Source: an uncultured Lachnospiraceae bacterium (GTDB lineage: Bacteria > Bacillota > Clostridia > Lachnospirales > Lachnospiraceae). Taken from it: a stretch of DNA of 64,000 bases. Under the pieces are notes generated by a model. That model did no database searches and was not told the origin of the DNA. It saw only the letters and a list, made by a program, of their open reading frames with translations. The stretch covers positions 106,115 through 170,114 of the forward strand of contig CAJTRA010000001.1 in assembly GCA_910578345.1 (NCBI GenBank), given 5' to 3'. Below, in pieces: positions 45,897-54,478 of this stretch. The translations under genes and the position numbers were made by a program. Numbering within the stretch: position 1 is the stretch's first letter; every line of letters begins with the position of its first letter.

Positions 45897-47027
45897 TTAG
45901 CCATGACACCGGACGCCCCCAAACTGCTTCCAGATCTCCAGAAATTGCTCTGCGCAGTGATCGTTCGAAAGCTTACGGCGGTAGCGCAGACAGTTTTCCC
46001 GATAATATGCATGATCTGCTGTGATCTCCTGCAGCGCCTGCATTGTCCAATCGTCCTGTACGACTCCCAATGCTTCCCGTCTGATATAGGCGGCATTATA
46101 CGGCACCGCGGTCGTGACTACAGGTGTCCCCACTGCAATACTCTCCACGATCGATACCATATTGTTGTCCTTACATGTATAGACGAGCAGAGCCTGGGAA
46201 GAAGCGACGATGGGCAGAAGCTGCTCATGTGTCATGCGGCCGCAGAAGACCACCTGCTCCTGTACCTGAAGCTCTTTCACCAGCGCCCGCAGCCTTGCTT
46301 CCCGCTCTCCGCTCCCTATGATATACAGTTTATATTCTTCCTGTCCGCCGCGGACAAACTCCGCAAACACCTCTATAATCCTGTGAATTCTCTTCCTGTC
46401 GATCAGTTGGGAGACCACCACGAACTGCTTTCCCTTTTCTTTTCTTTCTGAAGCCAGGATCCTGTCCAGTTTCCCAAGATCAACGCCGTGATCAATGACC
46501 GTCCCGGAAACCCGGCGTATAAATTGACGGATAAACGATGCCGCCGCCTCTGAGCGCGGTATCACCAAAGCTTTCCGCATCAGCCGCCTTGCCACTGTAT
46601 GATACCATACCTTAGACGGAATCTGATGCAGCATGCGATTGTGCGCCGCCAGCTCATGCCAGATTATTGTCTTATCCGGATACATTCTGGCCGCTGTATA
46701 GGACCATGTGGCAAAGACCTCGCTGGATATGATCACGTCATGCTCTGTATGCGTTTTCAGATAACGCCGCAATCCCGGCATATAAGGAAAACACCGGGGA
46801 AGAAAGAGTTTATGCCAGACTGTTTTCAGATAGAGAACCGGGAAGGGATATTTTTCCTGCTTCACCGGACAGTAATCCCTGGCTGCGATCAGTGTCACCT
46901 GATGACCACTGTGCAAAAATCCCATACAGAGCGTGTAGATCATGGTATCCTTGATGGAATCCACTTTCGGAATCTCATTTGTCTCTGCTGTATACAGGAT
47001 CGGATTGATGATCAGTACATTACTCAT
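45897..47027 (-). CDS. Family 4 glycosyltransferase
   Basis: 376 residues, GT-B fold. The C-terminal donor site has VVVSQLIDRKRIHR, YIIGSGERE, VFCGRMTHEQL and a SIVESIAVGTPVV segment with the E-x7-E type acids. The ATG at 47027 overlaps the upstream stop as ATGA and follows AAGGAG, so it is coupled to the other GT4. A longer frame to 47087 would lie inside that gene. Cytoplasmic glycan assembly is expected. Confidence 0.87.
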   Translation of the reverse strand: MSNVLIINPILYTAETNEIPKVDSIKDTMIYTLCMGFLHSGHQVTLIAARDYCPVKQEKYPFPVLYLKTVWHKLFLPRCFPYMPGLRRYLKTHTEHDVIISSEVFATWSYTAARMYPDKTIIWHELAAHNRMLHQIPSKVWYHTVARRLMRKALVIPRSEAAASFIRQFIRRVSGTVIDHGVDLGKLDRILASERKEKGKQFVVVSQLIDRKRIHRIIEVFAEFVRGGQEEYKLYIIGSGEREARLRALVKELQVQEQVVFCGRMTHEQLLPIVASSQALLVYTCKDNNMVSIVESIAVGTPVVTTAVPYNAAYIRREALGVVQDDWTMQALQEITADHAYYRENCLRYRRKLSNDHCAEQFLEIWKQFGGVRCHG

Positions 47028-48127
47028 GACTTTTCTCCTTGCGTCTCCCTGATTGAAACACTGCCGGCCGCAGAACGCAGGAAACATTCTGCAATTTTTG
47101 AAACGCTCAACTGCTCCTTCAGTTTCGCCGCTTCCCTGCCAAGACGAACCCCCACCTCTGGCTCCTGTGCAAGCCGTTTCATCGCGTCCGCAAGTGCGTC
47201 CGCATCCCCTGTGGGAATCAGCAGACCATTCACATTATCCTGAATATAAGTCCTGGATCCCCCGCAGGGACAGTCGGTAGCGATCACCGGCATCCCCAAT
47301 GCCAGCGCTTCCAGCATAGAATTCGAAATACCCTCATAGTCAGAGGACAGGACATACATCGCTGCCTTACGGATATCTTTTCCAATCTGTCTGGAGAAAC
47401 CGCAAAACATGACACATGTGTCAATCTCTAATCTCCTTGCCAGTTCCCGCAGTTCTTCTTCCAACGCCCCCTGTCCATACAGTTCCAGAGTGTACTCTGG
47501 GTACTGTCTGACAAACTGTGCAAATGCCTGCAGAAGCAGCTTGTGATTCTTCTGTGGTTCCAACCGCCCCACAGCGACGATCCGTTTCTCCCGCTCTCCC
47601 CGCCACATCTGCATCTCCCCGGTCTCCACCGGATTCGGAATGACCCGCGTTTTCCTTCGGATCGCCCCCGGAAAAGAATCTGCGGCATCTACCGTCTGGC
47701 AGATCACCCGGTCCGCCAGGCAGTAGGCCAGATTACGGATCAAAGGATGATCATAGCGGTCAGGATCGTTCCGCTCTGAGACAAGAAACTCATATTCTTT
47801 CCTGTGCCGCCCAAGTGCGACGGCAGAGAACACTGCTCCCATAACGCTAAATGCCCAGATACGGCATCCTCTGTTGCGTCCGTAATATTCCCGCATCCGC
47901 CTGATTCTCGCGATTCTCCGAAGGATCTTACCGCCGGAAGGTTCGCCCAGACAGACTACTTCCACCCCATCCTGCAGAGAATAAGCAGTCTGATGTCCTG
48001 CAAAGAGCAGGATCGTGACAGCGATCCCCCTTCCGGCATACTCGTTCGCCAAAAGCGCCACAACCCGCTCCGTTCCTCCTCCAGGCATGTCCGGGATCAC
48101 AAAAACGATCTTCTTATCTGTATTCAT
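47024..48127 (-). CDS. Family 4 glycosyltransferase
   Basis: 367 residues, GT-B fold. The N-terminal acceptor domain begins VFVIPDMPGGGTERV. The donor domain has AVGRLEPQKNH, ELYGQGALEE, VMFCGFSRQI and SNSMLEALALGMPVI. The ATG at 48127 is 22 bases from the previous stop, with a modest GGTGGT site; in-frame starts further upstream overlap the GT-C gene. Coupled through an ATGA overlap to the second GT4. Confidence 0.87.
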   Translation of the reverse strand: MNTDKKIVFVIPDMPGGGTERVVALLANEYAGRGIAVTILLFAGHQTAYSLQDGVEVVCLGEPSGGKILRRIARIRRMREYYGRNRGCRIWAFSVMGAVFSAVALGRHRKEYEFLVSERNDPDRYDHPLIRNLAYCLADRVICQTVDAADSFPGAIRRKTRVIPNPVETGEMQMWRGEREKRIVAVGRLEPQKNHKLLLQAFAQFVRQYPEYTLELYGQGALEEELRELARRLEIDTCVMFCGFSRQIGKDIRKAAMYVLSSDYEGISNSMLEALALGMPVIATDCPCGGSRTYIQDNVNGLLIPTGDADALADAMKRLAQEPEVGVRLGREAAKLKEQLSVSKIAECFLRSAAGSVSIRETQGEKS

Positions 48128-48149
48128 CTGGCATACACCACCCTTATCT

Positions 48150-50549
48150 TCACCACCGCAGTACCCACCGCTGCTCCTCACTTCTTTCCAGTTCTTCCAA
48201 TACCGCCTCTCCGTCACGGTAAGTCAGCGCCATTCCATCGATCATAATATAATAGCCCTCCTCATCCGCCGGCTCAAATTTCCACCGGTAAGTGACCTCG
48301 TCGTCCGGCTCGTAGAACAGATTCATGTCGTCATCCCGATACACCGTCAGATGAAACGTCTCTTCTTGTTCTCTGACCGCCAGCACCTGCTCATTACTGC
48401 GAAACCGTAGGCTGATTCCTGCTGTCTCCTGCCCTGACGCAGATTCCCACTCTGTATTCAGCAAGAGTTTATGTTCCAGATCTGTCACAGCAAAAACCGG
48501 CAAAACAGCCTTCTTCGCGGATCCATCAGGCAGGACCGTCTTCATCGTCACTTCACCACTTTCTTCCGCGATGTGCATCTCCTGGGCTGTATAAGGCGAC
48601 AGATAATAATAGCCATCGGGAATCTCCATATGCTCTTCTGCATTCTCTGTCTCCTCTGAAGCAGCGCCTGTTTCTGTGTTCTTTGTCTCTTCCAGATCGC
48701 TGCTTTCTTCTGCGGGCTTATCCTCGTGATAGAACTGCGCACGCGCTTCTTTCCCGTCATTTAAGGCAATCGTCCTGTCAAAGAGATTCGTCCTGCTAAA
48801 GAAAAACAGAAACGCCAGAACGACGAGGCCGCTGCCAGCCGCCAGCTTATTCCTCCAAAGTAAAGCAGCAACTGCGGCTTTATCCTTCCGGCATTCTTTC
48901 CACCGGGCAGGAACAGCCGCCACAGACCGGATATAGTCCGCCAGTCCTTTGACTGCATAAGGAATGAGTATCACAAAATACGGGATCGTATAAGATGCGC
49001 TGGATTCCCAGATAAAATGAAACAGATAGCCGCCCAGAAAAACAACCGCACCCAATAGTTCATACAGATTATCACTGCGCCAACGCAGGAGCACATACAG
49101 CAGCATTCCCAGAAGCAGCAGCGTCTGTGCGTAATTTAACAGCACGGAGAGTATGACGCTCCCTCGTCCATCGATCAGGCTCCTCACAAACGCAGAAAGC
49201 GCAACCGCCGGGGTTCGTCCTCTTGTGCGGTCCAGGCTGATAAAAGTTGGATCATTCCACTGAAAAGCATTTTTCCGTGCAAAAAAAGTCACGCCCTCAT
49301 CCAAAATATTTTCTGACATTCTTGTCATTATTTTCCTGATATCGGCTATGGATGCTTCCACGATCTTATCCGTATCATACTCATACCTGACAAAAATATC
49401 CCCGATATAGCCGCTGTAACCTCCCGGCCCTAAGGGCGTCTCCTGCAGTCCCATGACGACCCAGGAAACCATGGCTTCCCCGTCGCCGGCCTCATAGCCT
49501 GACAAAGTTTCTACACAGGCCGCCGTCGCCTGACTGCATCCTGCCACGCTAAGTCCCATCAGCGCAATCGCCGCCAGGGAACCAGCCCAGCGTCTTCCGG
49601 CCTTTCCCGTTTCCCTGAGGGATGATAAGACTGACATAAGCGCATCATAAAGCAGAAAGCAGACGATCGCGACCAGATAGATCAGGCAGTTCATCTTAAT
49701 CACTGTCGCCAGACCCATGCACACACATGCCGGCAGAATATACCGGTACTTCCTTGTATCGAAATATCTGGCGGCAAAATATACCGCTCCAAGAGATAAC
49801 GCCATTCCCGGAAGAATGCCATACAGATAAGTCACATAGAAAGCAATGGGAACCCATAAGATCAGCGCCGTATACACAACGATTGGCAGCCCCTCATCCT
49901 TTTTCCAGAACAAGGCAGACAATTTCACCAACAGAACATAGACTGCAAGAAGCGCAAGCACATTGACAAGCTGCAGCCCAACATAATTATCCAGACCGAA
50001 AACAAACGACAGAAGATAATAAAACAGAATAATCCCCGCCTGAAACGGATAGCGGAACAGATAGCCCCCCTCCGCATAAGCAGAAAAATTGCCGCGCCGC
50101 CACTGCATGGCAATCCCATACACCTTCGCCGGATCGGAACCCGGTGAAAGCTGCGTCATCATGATCCAGGCAGTTCCCGTCACCAGGACAAGCGCACTCA
50201 AAAGCCTGAAACTCCATCGCTTACTGAGCACAGTCTGCCCTGGTGCATCCGTCCATCCTGTTTTCCTCTGTGATACCCCGTTTCGAATATGACATCTGTT
50301 ATAGAATAAACTTCCTGCCGCTGTAAAGAACAGAAAAAAGAGTAAATGCTTCCATGGGGCGTCTGCTATATTCAGCGTCCGTTCCTGTAAACTTCCATCT
50401 TCTCTTGTGATCGTGCCGATAAAGCTGGTGCTGAACAGGCTCTGGAGGAACAATCCTGACGTAATCACCAGCAAGATGATACGTATAACGGCATTCGCCG
50501 CCCTGTCTATCAGTTTCTGGATTTTGTCTGATCTCATTTCTGTGTTCAT
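48150..50549 (-). CDS. GT39-like GT-C glycosyltransferase with C-terminal extracellular domain
   Basis: 799 residues. About eleven helices with the catalytic-loop motif PGSDPAKVYG (about residue 133) and a following EGGYLFRYPFQ, typical of GT39-like enzymes. After the last helix (about residue 595) comes a Glu/Ser/Thr-rich linker and a soluble domain of about 170 residues. That domain ends in RWKFEPADEEGYYIMI and QRWVLRW, a rhythm like beta-trefoil or ricin-type sugar-binding units. Such a tail is unusual for the family. AAGG lies about 6 bases before the ATG. Second gene of the GT2-GT-C-GT4-GT4 operon. Confidence 0.78.
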   Translation of the reverse strand: MNTEMRSDKIQKLIDRAANAVIRIILLVITSGLFLQSLFSTSFIGTITREDGSLQERTLNIADAPWKHLLFFLFFTAAGSLFYNRCHIRNGVSQRKTGWTDAPGQTVLSKRWSFRLLSALVLVTGTAWIMMTQLSPGSDPAKVYGIAMQWRRGNFSAYAEGGYLFRYPFQAGIILFYYLLSFVFGLDNYVGLQLVNVLALLAVYVLLVKLSALFWKKDEGLPIVVYTALILWVPIAFYVTYLYGILPGMALSLGAVYFAARYFDTRKYRYILPACVCMGLATVIKMNCLIYLVAIVCFLLYDALMSVLSSLRETGKAGRRWAGSLAAIALMGLSVAGCSQATAACVETLSGYEAGDGEAMVSWVVMGLQETPLGPGGYSGYIGDIFVRYEYDTDKIVEASIADIRKIMTRMSENILDEGVTFFARKNAFQWNDPTFISLDRTRGRTPAVALSAFVRSLIDGRGSVILSVLLNYAQTLLLLGMLLYVLLRWRSDNLYELLGAVVFLGGYLFHFIWESSASYTIPYFVILIPYAVKGLADYIRSVAAVPARWKECRKDKAAVAALLWRNKLAAGSGLVVLAFLFFFSRTNLFDRTIALNDGKEARAQFYHEDKPAEESSDLEETKNTETGAASEETENAEEHMEIPDGYYYLSPYTAQEMHIAEESGEVTMKTVLPDGSAKKAVLPVFAVTDLEHKLLLNTEWESASGQETAGISLRFRSNEQVLAVREQEETFHLTVYRDDDMNLFYEPDDEVTYRWKFEPADEEGYYIMIDGMALTYRDGEAVLEELERSEEQRWVLRW

Positions 50550-50557
50550 GCCTTTCC

Positions 50558-51322
50558 TTATGCTTTAAACTGTCTGAGCACCAACAGGGTTCTTTTTATG
50601 GAGATCAAAAGCGGATGGCGCACCCCATTTCTTCGAAGCGCCAGACATCCTTCCCAGAATGAAACCAGATAATTGTGCAGACCCGCATTGCTGATCCCGC
50701 CATAGAACATCTCAACCAGCACTTCCGGCACATACGCCAGGCGATTCCTCTCCTCCTTCAGAAAACGCACCATAAACTCATAATCCGCCGCACACTGATA
50801 CGATGTATCGTAGACGCCATACTTCTCATAGATCTCCCGTTTCAAAAACAGGGTCGGATGTCCCGGAAGCCATCCTTCCGACAGTCTTCCCTCTCCCATG
50901 TGCCATGCCCTGACGACATGTTCCCCTTCCACATAGACCAGGTCCGCATGTGCTCCGATACAGCCTTCTCCCCCCTGCTCCACTGCCCTTACCAGCTTCG
51001 TGACCGCATCCGGCCTGCAGAGTCTGTCGTTGCAGACTGCCACGAGGTCTCCCGTACACATACGAAATGCCTTGTTCATCGCATCGTACAGGCCGCCGTC
51101 CGGCTCCGAGATCCACTGCACCGTACAGTTCGTACCGTTGGTTTCCTCTCCCTCATGCCGGCCGGCAAACTCCCGGATCACTTCCAGCGTACCGTCATTC
51201 GACTGTCCATCCACCATAATAACTTCGATCAATGGATAATCCTGCTGTTCGATACTTGCCAGGGTTACTTTTAAGTTTTCTCTCACATTATAAGTTGTGA
51301 CCAACAAAGATACTTTCCACAT
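50558..51322 (-). CDS. Family 2 glycosyltransferase, probably leaderless transcript
   Basis: 254 residues, WcaA-like GT-A domain: LLVTTYNVREN, MVDGQSNDGT and the base-binding CNDRL segment in place of a classical D-x-D. No ribosome binding site precedes the ATG, and the upstream promoter places the transcript start at or within two bases of the ATG. The domain begins at residue 4, so no later start is reasonable. First gene of an operon with the GT-C and two GT4 genes. Confidence 0.85.
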   Translation of the reverse strand: MWKVSLLVTTYNVRENLKVTLASIEQQDYPLIEVIMVDGQSNDGTLEVIREFAGRHEGEETNGTNCTVQWISEPDGGLYDAMNKAFRMCTGDLVAVCNDRLCRPDAVTKLVRAVEQGGEGCIGAHADLVYVEGEHVVRAWHMGEGRLSEGWLPGHPTLFLKREIYEKYGVYDTSYQCAADYEFMVRFLKEERNRLAYVPEVLVEMFYGGISNAGLHNYLVSFWEGCLALRRNGVRHPLLISIKRTLLVLRQFKA

Positions 51323-51329
51323 ATTTTAA

Positions 51330-51358
51330 ATTTTACCTTATTTCCGTAAGATATGCAA
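51330..51358 (-). promoter_or_regulatory. Promoter giving a leaderless mRNA for the GT2 operon
   Basis: TTGCAT -35 (51353-51358), 17-base spacer, TAAAAT -10 (51330-51335) on the minus strand. The -10 ends only 7 bases before the ATG (51322), so transcription should begin at or within two bases of the start codon. Confidence 0.6.
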
Positions 51359-51410
51359 TGAACCGGCCGGCCGGATGATGCTTGCACTTATTTCAATATC
51401 AGTGTTTCTA

Positions 51411-51439
51411 TTGCGCTTCCTATTAAAATACGATACTAT
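51411..51439 (+). promoter_or_regulatory. Promoter for the plus-strand GT2 gene
   Basis: TTGCGC (51411-51416), a 17-base spacer and TACTAT (51434-51439), 46 bases before the ATG at 51486. It is back to back with the minus-strand promoter at 51330-51358. Confidence 0.5.
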
Positions 51440-51485
51440 GGGTAAGAATAAGCAGCTGATCTGTCGTCATCGAAAGGAGTGCCCC

Positions 51486-52505
51486 ATGTCCCATTCCCCT
51501 TTGCTAAGCATTATCGTTCCCGTGTACAACGTAGAGCGCTATCTATGCCAATGTCTTGACAGTCTTCTGGCTCAGAATCTTTCCGATTATGAAGTCATCC
51601 TGGTAGACGATGGTTCCACAGATCAAAGCGGTATGATCTGCGACCGATATGCTTCTGCGCATTCTCTTTTCCAGTGTGTCCATAAACCCAACGGTGGTCT
51701 TCCTTCTGCCAGAAAATGCGGGTTTGAAGCCAGCCATGGGCAATACGTCACTTTCGTAGACAGTGACGACTGGGTCTCCTCCGATATGTACGGCAGAATG
51801 TGTCAGGCCATCCATGATACGCACGCCGATGTTGTGATCTGCGACTATATTGCCGCCATGCCCGACCGCGAAGAGATCTGCACGACTCCCTTTCCCACCG
51901 GCTTCTATGACAAAACCCGATTGGAAACGGAAGTTTATCCCTTTATGCTGTACACCGGCGTATTCTATAAATACGGCCTTGCCCCCAGCCTCTGCAACAA
52001 AATATTCCGGCGGGACCTGCTTGGCCGTCATCTTCTCCGTGTTCCCAATGACGTCGTCGTCGGAGAAGACGCTATGGCTTCCTATAGTTGTCTCCTTGAG
52101 GCTGATTCCGCCTTTATCCTCAAGGAAGCTTTCTATTACTACCGCAGCAATGCCAGCTCTGTCAGCCACCAGGCTATGCCTGCCAGACGCCTGCAGGACA
52201 ATCATAAGCTGTTCCAGACACTGCACGACGTGATCGATACCGCTGCCTATCCCTGCATGGAGAAACAACTGGACTACTATTTCGTCTATCAGTGTCTGTT
52301 GACTTTTGCACCCGTTTTCACAAGTATGTCAGCTTCCCCGGCAGTTTTGAGACATATTTTCCGCGAAGAATGTAATTTCCCCCTGATCCGGAAGGCCTTT
52401 GCACGTGTTCCGGTCAAGGAGATCACCGGTATACACAATAAACTTTATGCTCTCTGCATCCGTCACAGGTTCTTTTACGGGTTTTACTTTGCGTTAAGGC
52501 ATTGA
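51486..52505 (+). CDS. Family 2 glycosyltransferase
   Basis: 339 residues. GT-A domain with IIVPVYNVERYL, LVDDGSTDQSG and FVDSDDWVS (metal-binding D-x-D). The C-terminal region is helical and resembles capsule or teichoic-type GT2 enzymes. AAGGAG lies 8 bases before the ATG at 51486; the frame extends left to 51375 without a site. It is a single plus-strand gene between two minus-strand operons, convergent with the TTM gene. The 46-base gap to that gene holds only a short TTCCG/CGGAA inverted repeat. Confidence 0.88.
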   Translation: MSHSPLLSIIVPVYNVERYLCQCLDSLLAQNLSDYEVILVDDGSTDQSGMICDRYASAHSLFQCVHKPNGGLPSARKCGFEASHGQYVTFVDSDDWVSSDMYGRMCQAIHDTHADVVICDYIAAMPDREEICTTPFPTGFYDKTRLETEVYPFMLYTGVFYKYGLAPSLCNKIFRRDLLGRHLLRVPNDVVVGEDAMASYSCLLEADSAFILKEAFYYYRSNASSVSHQAMPARRLQDNHKLFQTLHDVIDTAAYPCMEKQLDYYFVYQCLLTFAPVFTSMSASPAVLRHIFREECNFPLIRKAFARVPVKEITGIHNKLYALCIRHRFFYGFYFALRH

Positions 52506-52551
52506 CGGGCCGTCATGATTCCGCTCTTCGGAACCGGAGATGTTTTTCAAT

Positions 52552-53244
52552 CTACACCAGATATCTCTCCAGGATCGGACGGCCGCTTCCATACTTGCTC
52601 ACCGCCACATTGGTCAGATGATATTTGGCCAGAAGCTTCTTAACCGGCTCGATCAGTGTCTCATTGAACTTAACTTCCAGGATCACTGCATCTTCAACCG
52701 TATGGATCCAGGGCAGATCCCGCTCAAACAAATCCAATTCCACTTCCGAGCTGCGCACATGGCGGTCGATCGTGATACGCGTGTTATACTCGCCATACAG
52801 GTATGCGCACCTCTCGTACTCTATGACGACGGCAGGACGGTAACATCCCAATGTCAGATCGCAGTACAAGCGCCACGCCAGTTCCTCCGGTTCCTCCAGC
52901 AGACTGCCATAGTCCCCTTCCATGATGCGCCGGGCGTTCTGTCTGCCAATCAGCAGACTTTCCTTATGTTGCAGGGCGCCTGATTTCTGTTTGCATTCCA
53001 GCTTCACGACATCCGCACTCTCATCATAGATGCGCATACGTATCTTCTTCCGCCGCTCTGCCCCGTCCAGCTTTTCCACATAATCTTTCTGGTTAAGGGA
53101 ATCAAAGTACAGACTCCTGACCCGGTAAAATCCCTCCTCAGAATACCGGTCCGGCAGCAAAAGCTTCTCAAGCTCTGCCTGCAGGCGTAAACTGTCGGCA
53201 TAACTGATCCAGTATTTCAACTCACTTCTTAATACAGAAAGCAT
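52552..53244 (-). CDS. VTC/TTM-domain protein (polyphosphate polymerase-like)
   Basis: 230 residues of the triphosphate-tunnel fold. Its charged strands are visible: SELKYWIS at the N-terminus (E8, K10), YFDSLNQKDY, RKKIRMRIY, KLECKQK, ESLLIG and a late ILEVKF. Members polymerise phosphate or hydrolyse triphosphates in a tunnel lined by Arg, Lys and Glu. The start overlaps the PLP gene by 23 bases, after GAGGGAAGAG, so the two are coupled. VTC-type genes usually accompany DUF4956 and CotH; here the gene is instead the last member of a Dlt-like operon. No membrane segment. Confidence 0.85.
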   Translation of the reverse strand: MLSVLRSELKYWISYADSLRLQAELEKLLLPDRYSEEGFYRVRSLYFDSLNQKDYVEKLDGAERRKKIRMRIYDESADVVKLECKQKSGALQHKESLLIGRQNARRIMEGDYGSLLEEPEELAWRLYCDLTLGCYRPAVVIEYERCAYLYGEYNTRITIDRHVRSSEVELDLFERDLPWIHTVEDAVILEVKFNETLIEPVKKLLAKYHLTNVAVSKYGSGRPILERYLV

Positions 53245-54448
53245 TCTCTTCCCTCACGCGCTCAGCCACATTGATCTCCCACGCCGCTATCCTGTCCCGT
53301 ATCTTTCTTATCCCTGTATCTTTCCTGTACGTATAGATCATCGGCAGATCCCGGCTCAGGAAGAGATAGCTTCCCTCCGTCACCGAATAGGCTCCGATCC
53401 TGTCAAACACCAGGAAATCCTCTATCTGCGGATCGTGCAGGATAAGCCCCCGCGCCACAAGATCCGCAAACGTACACAGTGCGCCGCAGATCATATATTC
53501 ACTGCCCATGACGCTTTCTTCCAGTTTACGGCCCGTCGCCGGTATATGGTGAATGACCGGCGTCCGCATCGCCATATTCTGTCCGTAATAATTGATATGA
53601 TGAATGCCGCCGTCGATCAGGCAGTATTTCCGTTCTCCCGCCTGCTTCACATCCATGATCCGCGTCGCATAATGTCCGCAGGAGGCTGCAAGGTATCTTC
53701 CCAGCTCTATCGTCACTGGATAAGGAAAATGCTGCCCGCCTATCCACTCTGCCAGACGCTGCGCCTCCTCTGCCCCTTCCTCCACGGTCTCTCCCTCAAA
53801 ATACGCTACGCAAAGCCCTGGACCGTATTCCAGCCTCATGTCCACAAGACCATATTTCTCCTGTAGGGAAGTCATAAACTGCGCAAGCATCACCAGTTCC
53901 TTTTCATATTTGCTTCTCTTCCGCTGTGTCCCCGCGAAAAAGTGGATCCCGGCAAAAATAATATCCGGCATCGACTGTATCTCTTCTATAATTGTATGGA
54001 TCGTCTGCTCTTCCATCCCAAACTGTGCTCCACTGGTAAGCCGCAGCAAAACCCGCGTCTTTACTCCGGCTGGCACACATGTTTTCAGAATCTGCCAGTG
54101 CCTGACCGACTCGATCGTAATCTCGCCCACCGGATATGCCAGCGCCGTCTTGATATCGTCATAAGACTTCACCACTCCAGAGAAAATAATCTTATCCCCC
54201 GCGATCCCATAGCTTCTGCAGATCTCCAATTCACCCGGCGAACAGACCTCATATTTTCCGACGACCGGATCCAGCAGAGGGATCAGGAAGGGATTCGCCT
54301 TGACCGCAAAACAAAGCTCCGCGCTGCAGGATGCCAGAGCCTCTTTAATCTGCTGCACTCTTCCTGTCAACTCGTCTTCATCAAAAATATAACAGGGCGT
54401 CTGCAAAGAACCTGCCTCTGTAAACCGTCTGATCTCTTCCTGCGTCAT
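53222..54448 (-). CDS. Fold-III PLP enzyme, DAP/ornithine decarboxylase-like
   Basis: 408 residues. The PLP lysine is in CFAVKANP (K50). Other fold-III features include TPCYIFDEDEL, a changed glycine motif YGPGLCVAY, ELGRYLAASCG and a C-terminal CGALCTFADL corresponding to the active-site Cys-Asp region. The family decarboxylates D-amino centres of diaminopimelate, ornithine or carboxynorspermidine. GGAGG lies 5 bases before the ATG at 54448. It sits inside a Dlt-like operon, so it may make the amino acid that the ligase activates, for example lysine from diaminopimelate (inference). It overlaps the TTM gene downstream. Confidence 0.8.
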   Translation of the reverse strand: MTQEEIRRFTEAGSLQTPCYIFDEDELTGRVQQIKEALASCSAELCFAVKANPFLIPLLDPVVGKYEVCSPGELEICRSYGIAGDKIIFSGVVKSYDDIKTALAYPVGEITIESVRHWQILKTCVPAGVKTRVLLRLTSGAQFGMEEQTIHTIIEEIQSMPDIIFAGIHFFAGTQRKRSKYEKELVMLAQFMTSLQEKYGLVDMRLEYGPGLCVAYFEGETVEEGAEEAQRLAEWIGGQHFPYPVTIELGRYLAASCGHYATRIMDVKQAGERKYCLIDGGIHHINYYGQNMAMRTPVIHHIPATGRKLEESVMGSEYMICGALCTFADLVARGLILHDPQIEDFLVFDRIGAYSVTEGSYLFLSRDLPMIYTYRKDTGIRKIRDRIAAWEINVAERVREENAFCIKK

Positions 54449-54478
54449 ACTGACCTCCATAATTGGTATCCATTTAGC

